Below, piece after piece: positions 26,358 to 36,427 of a stretch of DNA of 64,000 nucleotides. The stretch lies in contig CAUYUJ010014596.1 in NCBI GenBank assembly GCA_963575745.1, positions 47,501-111,500 of the forward strand, in the 5' to 3' direction. Both the position numbers and the translations under genes were made by a program. Origin of the DNA: Prorocentrum cordatum (Eukaryota > Sar > Dinophyceae > Prorocentrales > Prorocentraceae). Position 1 is the stretch's first letter, and each line of letters starts with the position of its first letter. Below the pieces are notes generated by a model. That model had not been told where the DNA came from. It made no database searches and saw nothing but the letters and a program-made list of their open reading frames with translations.

Positions 26358-26453
26358 CTGGCTGCTGCTGCTGTGGCCGTAGGCTCCGACAGCCAATGGG
26401 CAAATACCCGTCTAGCGAATATGTGACATGAGACCGTGACCCTCAGGGAAGCA

Positions 26454-29400
26454 ATTCTAGACGCTTCGCGTATCCCCACCAGCCCGTCCAGAAATGAGTC
26501 CCAGGGGAGTGGAGGTTATGAGGGAAGCGGGGGAGCATGCAGAAGAACAAAGGGCGGGGTGAGCCGCCATATACCCCAAGAGGGGGAGGATGTAGGAGGA
26601 GCCGTCGTCGTCGGAGTAGGAGGAGGAAGAGGAGGAGCAGGAGGAGGAGCAGGAGGAGGAGGAGGAGGAATAGAAGGAGGAGGAGATGGAGGACTGCGAG
26701 GACGAGGAGGACGAGAAGGAGGAAAAGGAGAAGGAGGAGGAGGAGGAGGAGGAGGAGGAGGGAGGGGGAGGAGGGAGGAGGAAGAAAAAGAGGAGGAGGA
26801 GGAGGAGGAGGAGGAGGATGAGGACAATTGCGAGCTTGGGGGCCTCTTGGGCCGTCCTTGGGGCCTCTTGGCGGTCCCGGGGGCCTCTTGCGTATCTCGG
26901 GGAGCCTCTTGTGGCCTCTTGGGGGTCTCTTGGGGGCCTCTTGGAGGCCTCTTGGGGGCCTCTTGGGGCCTCTTGGGGCCCTCTTGGGGCGCTCTTGGGG
27001 CGCTCTTGGGAGCCTTCGAGGCGCTCTTGGGGCCATCTTGGAGGAGATCTATCAAAGAAGGGGGGGTCCCCAATTAGCGCTGCCCCTCTAGAGTGCCTCG
27101 AGTCGCCTCTTGGGCCCCCCCAAGAGGCCAAAATCCTTCCAAAACCTAGGTAAAATCAATGTTTTTTGTTTTCTCGCCTTTTCGCTCTTGGAGCCGTCTT
27201 GGGAGCCTCTTGGGCCTCTTGGGGGTCTCTTGGGAGCCTTTTGGAGGCCTCTTGGGCGCCTCTTGGGGCCTCTTGGGGCGCTCTCGGGGCGCTCTTGGGG
27301 CGCTCTTGGGAGCCTTCGGGGCGCTCTTGGGGCCATCTTGCAGGAGATCGATCAGAGAAGAGGGGGTCCCCAATTAGCGCTGCCCCTCTAGAGTGCCTCG
27401 AGTCGCCTCTTGGGCCCCCCAAGAGGCCAAAATCCTTCCAAAACCTAGATAAAATCAATGTTTTCTGTTTTCTCGCCTTTTCGCTCTTGGAGCCGTCTTG
27501 GGCCATCTTGGACTCTCTTGGGGCCTCTTGGGGGTCTCTTGGCAGCCTCTTGGAGGCTTCTTGGGGGCCTCTTGGGGTCTCTTGGGGCCCTCTTGAGGCG
27601 CTCTTGGGGCGCTCTTGGGAGCCTTCGGGGCGCTCTTTGGGCCATCTTGGAGGAGATCTATCAAAGAAGGGGGGGTTGCTTATTAGCCCCGCCCCTCCAG
27701 AGTGCCTCGAGTCGCCTCTTGGGCCCCCCCAAGATGCCAAAATCCTTCCAAAACCTAGGTAAAATCAATGTTTTGTGTTTTCTCGCCTGTTCGCTCTTGG
27801 AGCTGTCTTGGGCCATCTTGGACGCTCTGACACCTCGCGACCGGCCCCGTCCAGGTCAGTGGGGAGGGGTAAGGGGAGGGGTAAACCCCTCCCCGAAGGG
27901 GAAGAAGGGGGTTGGCAGAGGAAACTCCCTAGACCACCTACGCCCTAAAGGGCTGGTGGGATTCCGCCTTCCCCAGCAGTGCGTTGGGCCAGAACATTGG
28001 TCAGCACATCTTAATCCCACCAGCCCTTTAGGGCGTAGGTGGTCTAGGGAGTTTCCTCTGCCAACCCCCTTCTTCCCCTTCGGGGAGGGGTTTACCCCTC
28101 CCCTTACCCCTCCCCACTGACCTGGACGGGGCCGGTCGCGAGGTGTCAGAGCGTCCAAGATGGCCCAAGACAGCTCCAAGAGCGAACAGGCGAGAAAACA
28201 CAAAACATTGATTTTACCTAGGTTTTGGAAGGATTTTGGCATCTTGGGGGGGCCCAAGAGGCGACTCGAGGCACTCTGGAGGGGCGGGGCTAATAAGCAA
28301 CCCCCCCTTCTTTGATAGATCTCCTCCAAGATGGCCCAAAGAGCGCCCCGAAGGCTCCCAAGAGCGCCCCAAGAGCGCCTCAAGAGGGCCCCAAGAGACC
28401 CCAAGAGGCCCCCAAGAAGCCTCCAAGACGTTGCCAAGAGACCCCCAAGAGGCCCCAAGAGAGTCCAAGATGACCCAAGACGGCTCCAAGAGCGAAAAGG
28501 CGAGAAAGCAACAAACATTGATTTTATCTAGGTTTTGGAAGGATTTTGGCCTCTTGGGGGGCCCAAGAGGCGACTCGAGGCACTCTAGAGGGGCAACGCT
28601 AATTGGGGACCCCCTCTTCTCTGATCGATCTCCTGCAAGATGGCCCCAAGAGCGCCCCGAAGGCTCCCAAGAGCGCCCCAAGAGCGCCCCGAGAGCGCCC
28701 CAAGAGGCCCCAAGAGGCGCCCAAGAGGCCTCCAAAAGGCTCCCAAGAGACCCCCAAGAGGCCCAAGAGGCTCCCAAGACGGGTCCAAGAGCGAAAAGGC
28801 GAGAAAACAAAAAACATTGATTTTACTAGGTTTTGGAAGGATTTTGGCCTCTTGGGGGGGCCCAAGAGGCGACTCGAGGCACTCTAGAGGGGCAGCGCTA
28901 ATTGGGGACCCCCCCTTCTTTGATAGATCTCCTCCAAGATGGCCCCAAGAGCGCCTCGAAGGCTCCCAAGAGCGCCCCAAGAGCGCCCCAAGAGGGCCCC
29001 AAGAGGCCCCAAGAGGCCCCCAAGAGGCCTCCAAGAGGCCCCCAAGAGACCCCCAAGAGGCCACAAGAGGCTCCCCGAGATACGCAAGAGGCCCCCGGGA
29101 CCGCCAAGAGGCCCCAAGGACGGCCCAAGAGGCCCCCAAGTTCGCAATTGTCCTCCTCCTCCTCCTCCTCCTCCTTTTTTTTCTTCCTCCTCCCTCCTCC
29201 CCCTCCCCCTCCTCCCTCCTCCTCCTCCTCCTCCTCCTTCTCCTTTTCCTCCTTCTCGTCCTCCTCGTCCTCGCAGTCCTCCATCTCCTCCTCCTTCTAT
29301 TCCTCCTCCTCCTCCTCCTGCTCCTCCTCCTGCTCCTCCTCTTCCTCCTCCTACTCCGACGACGACGGCTCCTCCTACATCCTCCCCCTCTTGGGGTATA

Positions 29401-29516
29401 TGGCGGCTCACCCCGCCCTTTGTTCTTCTGCATGCTCCCCCGCTTCCCTCATAACCTCCACTCCCCTGGGACTCATTTCTGGACGGGCTGGTGGGGATAC
29501 GCGAAGCGTCTAGAAT
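26454..29516. repeat. ~3.06-kb near-perfect palindrome
   Basis: The left arm (26454-27964) and right arm (28014-29516) are reverse complements over about 1.5 kb, with scattered substitutions and small indels, mostly in the purine-rich tract (arm lengths 1511 and 1503). The 49-bp spacer (27965-28013) is not palindromic. Each arm contains, from outside in: the attctagacgcttcgcg box, a (GGA)n tract, CTTGGGG units, two full ~300-309-bp units plus a partial one, and a cccctccccgaaggggaag block. All long frames here come in mirror pairs and are repeat-derived. An inverted duplication of one composite repeat or a fold-back read artefact would both give this structure. Confidence 0.9.
26825..27830 (+). 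repeat. ~300-309-bp tandem units inside the left arm
   Basis: The marker gagtgcctcgagtcgcc falls at 27091, 27391 and 27700. Each unit has CTTGGGGcctc sub-repeats, a gga(g)gagatc(t/g)atcaaagaag box, ccaagaggccaaaatccttc and ttttctcgccttttcgctct. The mirror copies occupy about 28150-29150. The inner sub-repeats match those at 15541-15715. Confidence 0.85.
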
Positions 29517-29625
29517 GTCATGTCGTGTGTCGACACTCGGCGGAAAGAGCTTGGGTGAGAGGGGGAGGGAGGACGGCGAAGGAGGGAGGGAGAGGGGCGG
29601 AGATGGCGACGAGACGAACGACGCA

Positions 29626-30300
29626 TCACTGTGGAAAAACGGCGCTGCGCACGCTCATGCGCCACTGCAGCTCGTCCGCCGCTGTCGCGGGCAGCTGGTG
29701 GCCTGCTCCCACGAGCCGGATGGCGTCTGGCATGACACTGTGGACCCATTCTTTCCTCGGACGGCCCACATTCCGGACGTACCTGTTTGATGATGGCGTC
29801 AATGTTTTTGGAACGACAGTTGCCTCCCTCATTGAAGAGCTTTGAGGTTGTCGCAATACCCTTCCCAGCACCAATGGTTTGTGTCGGAGTTGTACATATG
29901 CTGCTTCGGCGCCCGCCTGTTGCAGCACCGACGCGTTGGAGACGCGGGACAAGAAAGACGGTTTGATGTTGAGCACTTTGCGGAGGCATCTGGCCTGGAA
30001 CCCGTCTGATCTTCGAAGTTCTGTTTTCGTGAAGCACGCTGCCTGTAATGCATACAACAGCTTAGACTCTACCAATGACTTGAAGACGGCGAGCCGCCAC
30101 CGGAGGGATAGTGAGGAATGCCTCCAAATGCGACGAAGAGTCCGAAAATCAGCCGATGTCGCCCCAATGCGCCTCCCCAGTTCGTGGCGCATGCGGCCGT
30201 CCGCAGTCAGTGACGAGCCTAAGTACACGATATTGCGCTCACTCGTGATGTTTTTTCTCTCCTTGAAAGCATATGCGCTTGAATGTGTTCGACTGTAGCA
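29626..30300 (-). pseudogene. C-terminal part of a non-LTR retrotransposon polyprotein
   Basis: The minus-strand frame contains, in order, YLGSSLTADGRMRHELGRRI (near 30223-30165), a W-rich segment RTLRRIWRHSSLSLRWRLAV, FKSLVESKLLYALQ, an FQARCLRKVLNI box, an LRHKPLVLGRVLRQP box and GRPRKEWV near the end. This is the typical region after the RT active site in LINE ORF2 proteins (YLG..L..DG...E...R, then FK..V...LLY, then FQ.RCLR.IL.I). The stop is at 29626. Upstream of about 30250 the frame is lost: a second frame continues with YGLELHAKKFQLLQ, so there is a frameshift and 5' truncation. No catalytic Asp motif is present, so this copy is inactive. Confidence 0.75.
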
Positions 30301-30474
30301 GCTGGAACTTCTTCGCGTGTAATTCCAAGCCATATGCGCGGATCTTTCTGGGGTTCCAGTAAATTTCGTGGTAGGCCAATAAGAATGCCGGGACGGCCGG
30401 TCCCTGCTCAATCGGTTTGGCCAGTTCGGCCTAGTTCGGCAGTCAGCCAAAGGTTTGCGGTTCGGCCGGGTCGG

Positions 30475-30700
30475 CTCGGCCGGCAAGGAGGCAGGGAGGC
30501 AAGGAGACAGGGAGGGAGGGAGGGAGGGAAGTAGTGAGGGAGAGAAAGAGAGATACAGAGAGAGAGAGAGAGAAAGAGGGATAGAGAGAGAGAGAGAAAG
30601 AGAGAAACAGAGAAAGAGAGAGAGAGAGAGAGAGAGCGCGAAAGAAGGAGGAGGAGATGCGAGCGAAGGTCTGGACAAGGGCAGGGCCCCAAGGGGGGGG
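30475..30700 (+). repeat. purine-rich simple sequence
   Basis: gg(c)aaggagg and gggagggagg units pass into interrupted GAGAGA (30537-30640) and then a G-run (30694-30720). It is read in the antisense frame as Ser/Leu runs that extend the LINE fragment's frame artificially. Confidence 0.85.
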
Positions 30701-30945
30701 GGGTCCAGACCGGGGGGGGTCTGCACCGGGAGTGTCCGGACAGGTTGGGGTCCGGAACCAGGGCCCAGACCGCTTAGCGGCCCGCCCGAATCTATCCGAA
30801 AATTGATGTGTTGTAGGTAGGCTTGAGTTGTGTCATAGACGCGCTCTACTTTTATGCACCAGATAGATTAGCACAACTATCATAATCTTTTTAAGCTACC
30901 ACATATTTTATTTTCAACGATAATATAGAATCTGCTTCTCGTAGT

Positions 30946-33000
30946 GTGGTCCGCCGTCGCCTTCGTGCCGCTCATGCTGACAAGTGTGCTGCCGAGGGCA
31001 TCGACGTGTTGAATGAGTTGTATGGCAGTTTTGGCTCCCGCTCCGACGTCAGCCCCAACGCGGGTCAGCGCTTGGCCCTGGAGCATCTTCGTCATCGCTA
31101 TCGGCACGTGGGACCTCCTCCAGCAGATCTCAGTTCAGGACAGGGAGCCCTCTGCTCGCTCCTGTCGGGCGCGCCCGGCTACCCTAGTGGTGGCGGGCCC
31201 GTCGCTCCCTTTGACGGCGACAAGATCGCCTGGCCGCCCCTCTCCAGCAAGCCGGTGTACTTGACTGACCTGCTCGGGGACTCGGACGCCTCGTGGCTCA
31301 GGGATTGGAAGGAGCACGTGCTACGACCCTCCCAGGCCGCTCGGAGCCTCCGCGCTGCGGCGTGTCCGCGGGGCGCATACGTCGACCCGCTATTGAAGCA
31401 CAATGTTCGTGACTATGCTACCTTTCTCAGAGAGGCTTGGCGTCGGGGAATGCTCACTTGGAAGCATGGGCATGGCGGCGACCTCGGATTGTTTTTCGTG
31501 CGACGCAAGGACGAGCGCCTCAGGATCATCTTCGACACACGGGTCATCAACTGCGACTTCTTGCCCGCTCCATCCACTCGTCTTCCAACTCTTTCGGCGT
31601 TCGGAGCGCTGGAGGCCGACCAGCAGGTCTACGTTTCCTCTGGTGACCTGGAGGCCGCCTTCTACCATATGCTGGTGCCGCCCGACATGGTGCAGCACTT
31701 CTCTCTGCCCAGCCTGGACGCGGGGTTCTTGCTGAGCTGCGGGGTGACCGACCTGCCAGTGGGGCCGGGGGGACCCATTACTCCGTGCCTCCGCGTGCTG
31801 CCCATGGGCTTCTCGTGGGCGCTTCACCTCTGCCAGGGCGTTCTTCGGCGTGGCCTAAGCCTGGGTGGTTTCGAGCCCAGCTGCCGGAGGACGGCCAGCC
31901 TGGCCGACAGGTGAAGCGTGGCGGCCCATCGGCAGCGGCGGGCTACGTCGACAACTACTTCGTGATTGACACGTGCGCGGAGGTGGCCAACCGCAGGGCA
32001 CAGGCGGTCAAGGAACAGCTGGTGCAGCTCGGCCTGGTGGTCCACGACCAGGAGTCCGCCTCCCGCGACGCGGAGTTTCTGGGGCTGAGCTTGTCCGAGG
32101 GCCGCTTCCTGGCTACTCGCCCCAAGTGCCTGTGGCGGCTCCGGCTCGCCATTGAGAAGCTGCTTCGCATTGGGAGGTGCAGTGGGAGTCTCATGAAGGT
32201 GCTCCTCGGCCACGTCACCTGGGCCGCGCTTTTGAGACGTGAGTCGTTGTGTCTGGTGCAGGCCGCCTACGCATTCGCTGCCAAGGCGGGGAGCGAGCCC
32301 ATCATGCTGTGGCAGAGCGTGAGGCGCGAGCTCTGGCAGGTCCGCTGCCTCCTTCCGCTGCTGCAGACGGACCTCATGTCGCCCTGGCACTCACAGGTCG
32401 TCGCTTCTGACGCCTCGGAGTTTGGCCTGGGGCTTGTGCGGCGCAGAGCGGCGCCGGCTGTTGTTGCACAGATCGGGCGCCAGTCCGAAAGATGGCGGTG
32501 CCGTGTGGAAGGTGGAGCTCGAGCGCGTGAGAGAGCGCTTGGCCCCGTCATCTTCTCATCATCGTCTCTTCCGTCCGCTCTGCAGCCTCTGGAGTTCCTC
32601 AACGTGCCCGAGTCCGCTCCGCAGCCTCTGGAGTTCCTCAACGTGCCCGAGTCCAGCTTCGATGAGGTCCCCAGGGATGTCTTGGAGGAGTCGTCTTGGG
32701 CAGGAGTTGCGGCCGTGAAGATCTCAGAGGACATGAATATCCTGGGCCTCGAAGGTGAAGCTCTCGCACTGGGGATTCGGCATCTTCTGCGCAGCTCGGG
32801 GGCCTTTGGGAGGCGTCTGTTGGCTCTGGTAGACAACTTGCCTTTGGCCCTAGCGGCCGCGAAGGGACGTGCTCGTTCTGCATACCTTAGAGGTCCTCTT
32901 CGTAAGCTTGCAGCTCTCAGTTTGGCATCAGGCTCTCGAGTATATGTGAGGTTGATTCCGTCAGAGCTCAACCCGTCCGATCCGTGCTCTCGCGGGCTCC
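30946..33000 (+). pseudogene. YR-1 reverse transcriptase / RNase H
   Basis: Frame 1 (to 31914) carries an RT fingers segment LFFVRRKDERLRIIFDTRVI, motif A SGDLEAAFYHM (Asp codon 31645) and motif B LPMGFSWA (about 31798). The frame then changes (between about 31825 and 31915) and motif C reads GYVDNYFVI (YVDN at 31944-31955), with Asn in place of the second Asp of YxDD. The thumb/connection KCLWRLRLAIEKLL and LLGHVTWAALLRRE follow. RNase H has VASDASEFGLG, EGEALALGIRHLL, ALVDNLPLALA and RLIPSELNPSDPCSRG, so all four acidic positions (D-E-D-D) are present. A 39-bp tandem duplication (QPLEFLNVPES, twice) lies at about 32579-32656 between the first Asp and the Glu. The frameshift inactivates it unless recoding occurs. 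The N-terminus is truncated relative to YR-2. Confidence 0.8.
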
Positions 33001-33078
33001 GAGGATGGTTTTCTGGCGGCCGTTTGCCAAGGGATCGCGCTCTTCACGTCGCGGCCGAGACAGGCGCTGCTGCCGTGG

Positions 33079-33807
33079 ATGCCGCGCCGCGCTGGCCGCC
33101 GTCCCGAGGGGGGCCCGCGAGCGTGTGCGCGAGCCAGCCTTGCGCGGGACCTCTTGGCGAGCCGCTTGCCGATAGCGGGACTGACGGCCCTGGGGCGGCT
33201 TGCAGTCAAGGAGTCGACCGAGACCCTGTACCGCGGCCTGTGCAACAGGTTCGCGGACTACTGCCGTTCCCACCAGGTCTCGTGGCCCCCGATTCTGGAG
33301 CTGGACCTCGCCGGGCTGAGGTACCTCAACGACCAGTTTCTGGCGGGCGCCACCGCCGCGGAGGGGGGCCAGCCGCTGGCTGCGCTGTCGCACTTCATGC
33401 CCGAGGGGAGGCGCGCCGGCACGGCGGGCTTGGCTCAGAGCTGGAGGGCTGCCACGGCCTGGAGGCGCCACGTGCCCAGTTCCACGCGCTGCCCGCTGCC
33501 GAGGTCTGCGACTTTCGCCATCGCGGGGGTCGCTCTCGCTCTGGGGCACAGGCGGATGGCGCTCTGGATTGTGATATCTGTGGCCAGATACGCCAAGGAG
33601 TCGAAGCTCTTGCGAGAGATCAGCCTCGCCCCGCTTGCCAGCTTCGAGTTCGGGGAGATCGTGGAGCAGAACTGCCAGCGACTGGTGGAGAGTGCCTTCC
33701 TGCTCTGGGGCGTGATCGACAGCGTGCCCGACCTGCTCGGGCTGCTCGTCATGAGGCTGGCCGTGGGCGGCTCCGCTGGGCTGCCGAGCTTCGACACCCT
33801 GAGCTGA
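33079..33807 (+). pseudogene. YR-1 tyrosine recombinase, N-terminal half only
   Basis: A 242-codon frame, +1 to the RNase H frame. It contains an N-terminal SAM-like segment (KESTETLYRGLCNRFADYCR), a hinge with the GRRAGTAGLAQSWRA stretch, and RMALWIVISVARYAKESKLL, which aligns with the YR-2 segment ending in the first catalytic Arg region (VLWLSFELYLRPSEPY). The equivalent of that Arg is replaced here (YAKESK). The frame stops at 33805-33807 before any LRH box or nucleophilic Tyr. The following ~70 bp joins directly to the methyltransferase lead-in, so the catalytic C-terminus appears deleted. It cannot be a working recombinase. Confidence 0.7.
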
Positions 33808-33869
33808 GGGGTGGTTCGCAAGCGGTCCGCTGGCGTGGCGATCAGCCGCAAGCAGGTGGGCCGCCGCCA

Positions 33870-34680
33870 CTCTGCCGCCCCGCTGCTGGCATAGCGCGTC
33901 GGCTGCGCCGTGAGTTCAGGCATGCACTGCAAGTTGCCCGCCGGCGCAAGCACTGCGTTTTCTTAGACCTGTTTGCCGGCTCGCAAGGAGTCGGGCTGAG
34001 ACAGGCTGGATACGCTGCTGTTTCGCTCGACAGCCAGATGGGTGTGCATGGCAATCTTCTGGTTCGCACCGTCGAGAAAATGCTGAGGGGCTGGATCGCG
34101 TCGGGGGCTGTGCTGGGAGTGTGGCTTGCCACTCCCTGCACTACCTGGTCGCAGGCTTTAAGGCAGCCGCTCCGTTCTTCGTCTAATCCCATGGGCCGTG
34201 CTGATCTTTCTCAGTCTCAGCGTGCGCGTCTTGAGGTAGGTAACAGAACCTTTCATGCCACCTGCCGTCTTGTTGACGCCTGTCGCAGGGTTGGGGGTGC
34301 CTGTTTTCCTTGAAAATCCCGACAGGTCGCTTATGTGGGAGGCTCCCCGCATGATTGCGCTGAGACGCTCTCGCGACTGTGTCGAAGCCCGTCTTGATCA
34401 ATGCCAGTTTAAGGCCCCGTGGAAGAAGGCCACGCGAATTGTTGCGTGGGGGAGCGGCCGCCTGTCTCGTCTCTGTCTTCGTTGTAAAGCCAGTGGCCGA
34501 ATCTGCAGTGAATCAGGAGTGCCGCATCAGGAGTTGGCAGGGCGTGCACCTGGTGGTAGACACTGGACTTCAATCGCCGCCGCGTATCCGAAGCCTCTCT
34601 GCCGTGCAATTGCTCGCACCATGATTGACGTTGCCGAATCTTTACGAACTTCTCTGTTGTGGAGCAGGTTTAAACCTTGA
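33870..34680 (+). pseudogene. YR-1 methyltransferase-like domain (C5-cytosine-MTase-type motifs)
   Basis: This returns to the RNase H frame: HCVFLDLFAGSQGVGLRQAG (motif I-like F.DLFAG), then VLGVWLATPCTTWSQALR (motif IV-like PC..WS), up to a stop at 34313. A one-base shift near 34290 leads into the frame ending at 34680: VPVFLENPDRSLMW (motif VI-like ENP), QFKAPWKKATRIVAW and a C-terminal Ala/Arg-rich helix region. The same four boxes occur in YR-2. In C5 methyltransferases the PC Cys is the nucleophile and the EN(V/P) Glu contacts the base (family knowledge). Target DNA and activity are unknown. The frameshift between motifs IV and VI makes this copy defective. Confidence 0.65.
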
Positions 34681-34743
34681 GTTTCCTTGTTTCATTGCTT
34701 GTGTTTGTTTTCGGCCTGCCGGCCAGGATTACCATTCGAGTTT

Positions 34744-34852
34744 GGGAATCTCCGATCGCGTCTGGTGGCCTACGCCTTCGCCCTACCGATCGAAGGTTAT
34801 CGCCTTGGCTCCAGACGCGATAAAACATTGGGAGTCTGCGGTATAAATATCT
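34744..34852 (+). repeat. YR-1 3' repeat B1
   Basis: gggaatctccgatcgcgtctgg through to taaatatct matches 35058-35180 almost base for base, except for a 16-base insertion in B2 (gtgtactggcgatct region) and a few substitutions. It starts 63 bases after the methyltransferase stop, as B1 does in YR-2 (about 20 bases). Confidence 0.9.
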
Positions 34853-35057
34853 GGCCGCTTTTAACAAGCAGAAGTGATGTGTTAGCAGATGCATGATCGC
34901 CGCATCGACGTCCCGTCGACGTACTTGCTCAAGTCTCCCTCCCTCCCTTTCTCTGCCCTCTTTCGCTTTTCTGCCTTTCCGTGAGGATTCCCTCGCTCGA
35001 CAGCCATTTGTATGCTGTCGTGTCCTCTGTGAATATGCATTCACGAGCGTCTACTTC

Positions 35058-35180
35058 GGGAATCTCCGAGCGCGTCTGGTGGCCTACGCCTTCGCCCTAC
35101 CGATCGAAGGTTATCGCCTTGGCTCCAGACACGATAAAACAGTGTACTGGCGATCTTGGGAGTCTGCGGTCTAAATATCT
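35058..35180 (+). repeat. YR-1 3' repeat B2, abutting (TA)n
   Basis: Second copy of B1. It ends in ctaaatatct and runs straight into atatatagatatatat up to about 35219, as YR-2 B2 also does. This marks the element's 3' edge. Confidence 0.9.
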
Positions 35181-35280
35181 ATATATAGATATATATATAT
35201 ATATATATATGCGTATATAAATAAACACAAATCAGCACATCTGCATTTGCATTGACTATCTAAATCACAATCGTCCTCAG

Positions 35281-35400
35281 ACCATCATGCCCGAATGCAT
35301 TGACACCAAACAGACCCTGAGACCCGACTACCATCATGCATACCTTAAAACCATAATGCCTCAATGCGCTGAGACCCGACACCAGTATACTCGTATATTC
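35281..35400 (+). repeat. two ~60-bp units (accatcatgcccgaatgcattgac type)
   Basis: accatcatgcccgaatgcat-n-gagacccgactaccatcatgca is followed by accataatgcctcaatgcgctgagacccgacac. It is a diverged tandem duplication. Confidence 0.6.
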
Positions 35401-35514
35401 AACCGGCTTATGCCTTTCCGCCGACCCCCAGAAGGCATGAGAGTGTGCGACGGTCGTACAACATATCCAAGTCTTCGGCCCAACCCGCCAACAAGTCTGG
35501 ACTGTGGGTCCTCC

Positions 35515-36180
35515 ATCCTCGAGGCCCTGCTGCCCCGATCCTCGACCCCCAATCATCGAGGCCCTGCTGCCCCGATCTCCTCGATCCTCGATCCTGGAAG
35601 CCCTGCTGCCCCGATCCTCGATCCTCGATCCTTGAGGCCCTGCTGCCCCGAATCTCGATCCTCGAGGCCCTGCTGTCCCGATCCTCGATTCGATCCTGGG
35701 GGCCTTGCTGCCCCGATCCTCTGCTCTCGATCCTCGAGGCCTTGCTGCCCCGATCCTCGATCCTCGAGGCCCTGCTGCCCCGATCTCCTCGATCCTCGAG
35801 GCCCTGCTGCCCCGATCCTCGATCATCGATCCTTGATCCTCGAGGCCCTGCTGTCCCGATCCTCGATCCTGGGGGCCCTGCTGCCCCGATCCTCGATCCT
35901 CGAGGCCCTGCTGCCCCGATCTCCTCGATCCTCGAGGCCCTGCTGCCCCGATCCTCGATCATCGATCCTTGATCCTCGAGGCCCTGCTGTCCCGATCCTC
36001 GATCCTGGAGGCCTTGCTGCCCCGATCCTCGATCCTCGAGGCCCTGCTGCCCCGATCTCCTCGATCCTCGAGGCCCTGCTGCCCCGATCCTCGATCATCG
36101 ATCCTTGATCCTCGAGGCCCTGCTGTCACGATCCTCGATCCTGGAGGCCTTGCTGCCCCGATCATCGATTCCCGATCCTC
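35515..36180 (+). repeat. CGAGGCCCTGCTGCCCCGATCCTCGATCC minisatellite
   Basis: A ~27-32-bp unit (ctcgaggccctgctgccccg then atcctcgatc) is repeated more than 20 times, with a higher-order period of about 117 bp in the distal half (the gatcatcgatccttgatcctcg marker near 35821, 35957 and 36089). All frames on both strands are artefacts. Confidence 0.95.
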
Positions 36181-36184
36181 GAGG

Positions 36185-36425
36185 CCAAGCAGAGTGGCGT
36201 TTACGCGCAACCAGGCAAGACCTCGCTGCTCATTGGCGGTGCAGCAGCTTGCGCAATTGTCGCCACGTTCGTGTGATCCTGAGAGGATCAGCTGAGTGGC
36301 GTCACACGCGCACCCAGACGAACCTCGCGGTTCCTTGGGGGTGCTGCCATTTGCGCAGTTGTTGCTACGTTCGTGGGTTCTTGTGGGGTTCAACGGAGAG
36401 GCGTCATACGCGCACCAAGACTAGA
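36185..36425 (+). repeat. ~120-bp repeat, two units, leading into a (GTC)n array
   Basis: The units (gtggcgt(t/c)(t/a)acgcgca, then cctcg(c)(t/g)g(c/t)t, then tgcgca(a/g)ttgt(c/t)gc(c/t)acgttcgtg) start near 36192 and 36297, with a partial third at 36399. The reverse complement of the same unit occurs at 40920-41010 and 41460-41660, flanking the (GAC)n array. Confidence 0.8.
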
Positions 36426-36427
36426 TT

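Larger units (their letters stand above)
30931..35180 (+). mobile_element. YR-1: decayed tyrosine-recombinase retrotransposon, 5' truncated
   Basis: Gene order is reverse transcriptase, RNase H, YR (N-terminal part only), methyltransferase-like domain, then 3' repeats B1 (34744-34852) and B2 (35058-35180) separated by about 205 bp, with (TA)n right after B2. The order and the frame relations (YR in +1 relative to RNase H and methyltransferase) are those of YR-2 at 44.3-51.1 kb. No gag-like ORFs and no A1 repeat are found. The coding sequence begins abruptly next to AT-rich DNA at about 30930, so the 5' end is lost. Frameshifts near 31.85 and 34.29 kb and loss of the YR catalytic C-terminus make it non-autonomous. 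Confidence 0.85.

Noticed and set aside
26443-29845. Numerous frames of 150-400 codons
   Set aside because: They occur as mirror pairs from the palindrome and consist of short-period repeats.
30407-30692. Ser/Leu-rich minus-strand frames resembling a signal peptide
   Set aside because: They are translations of the interrupted GA repeat.
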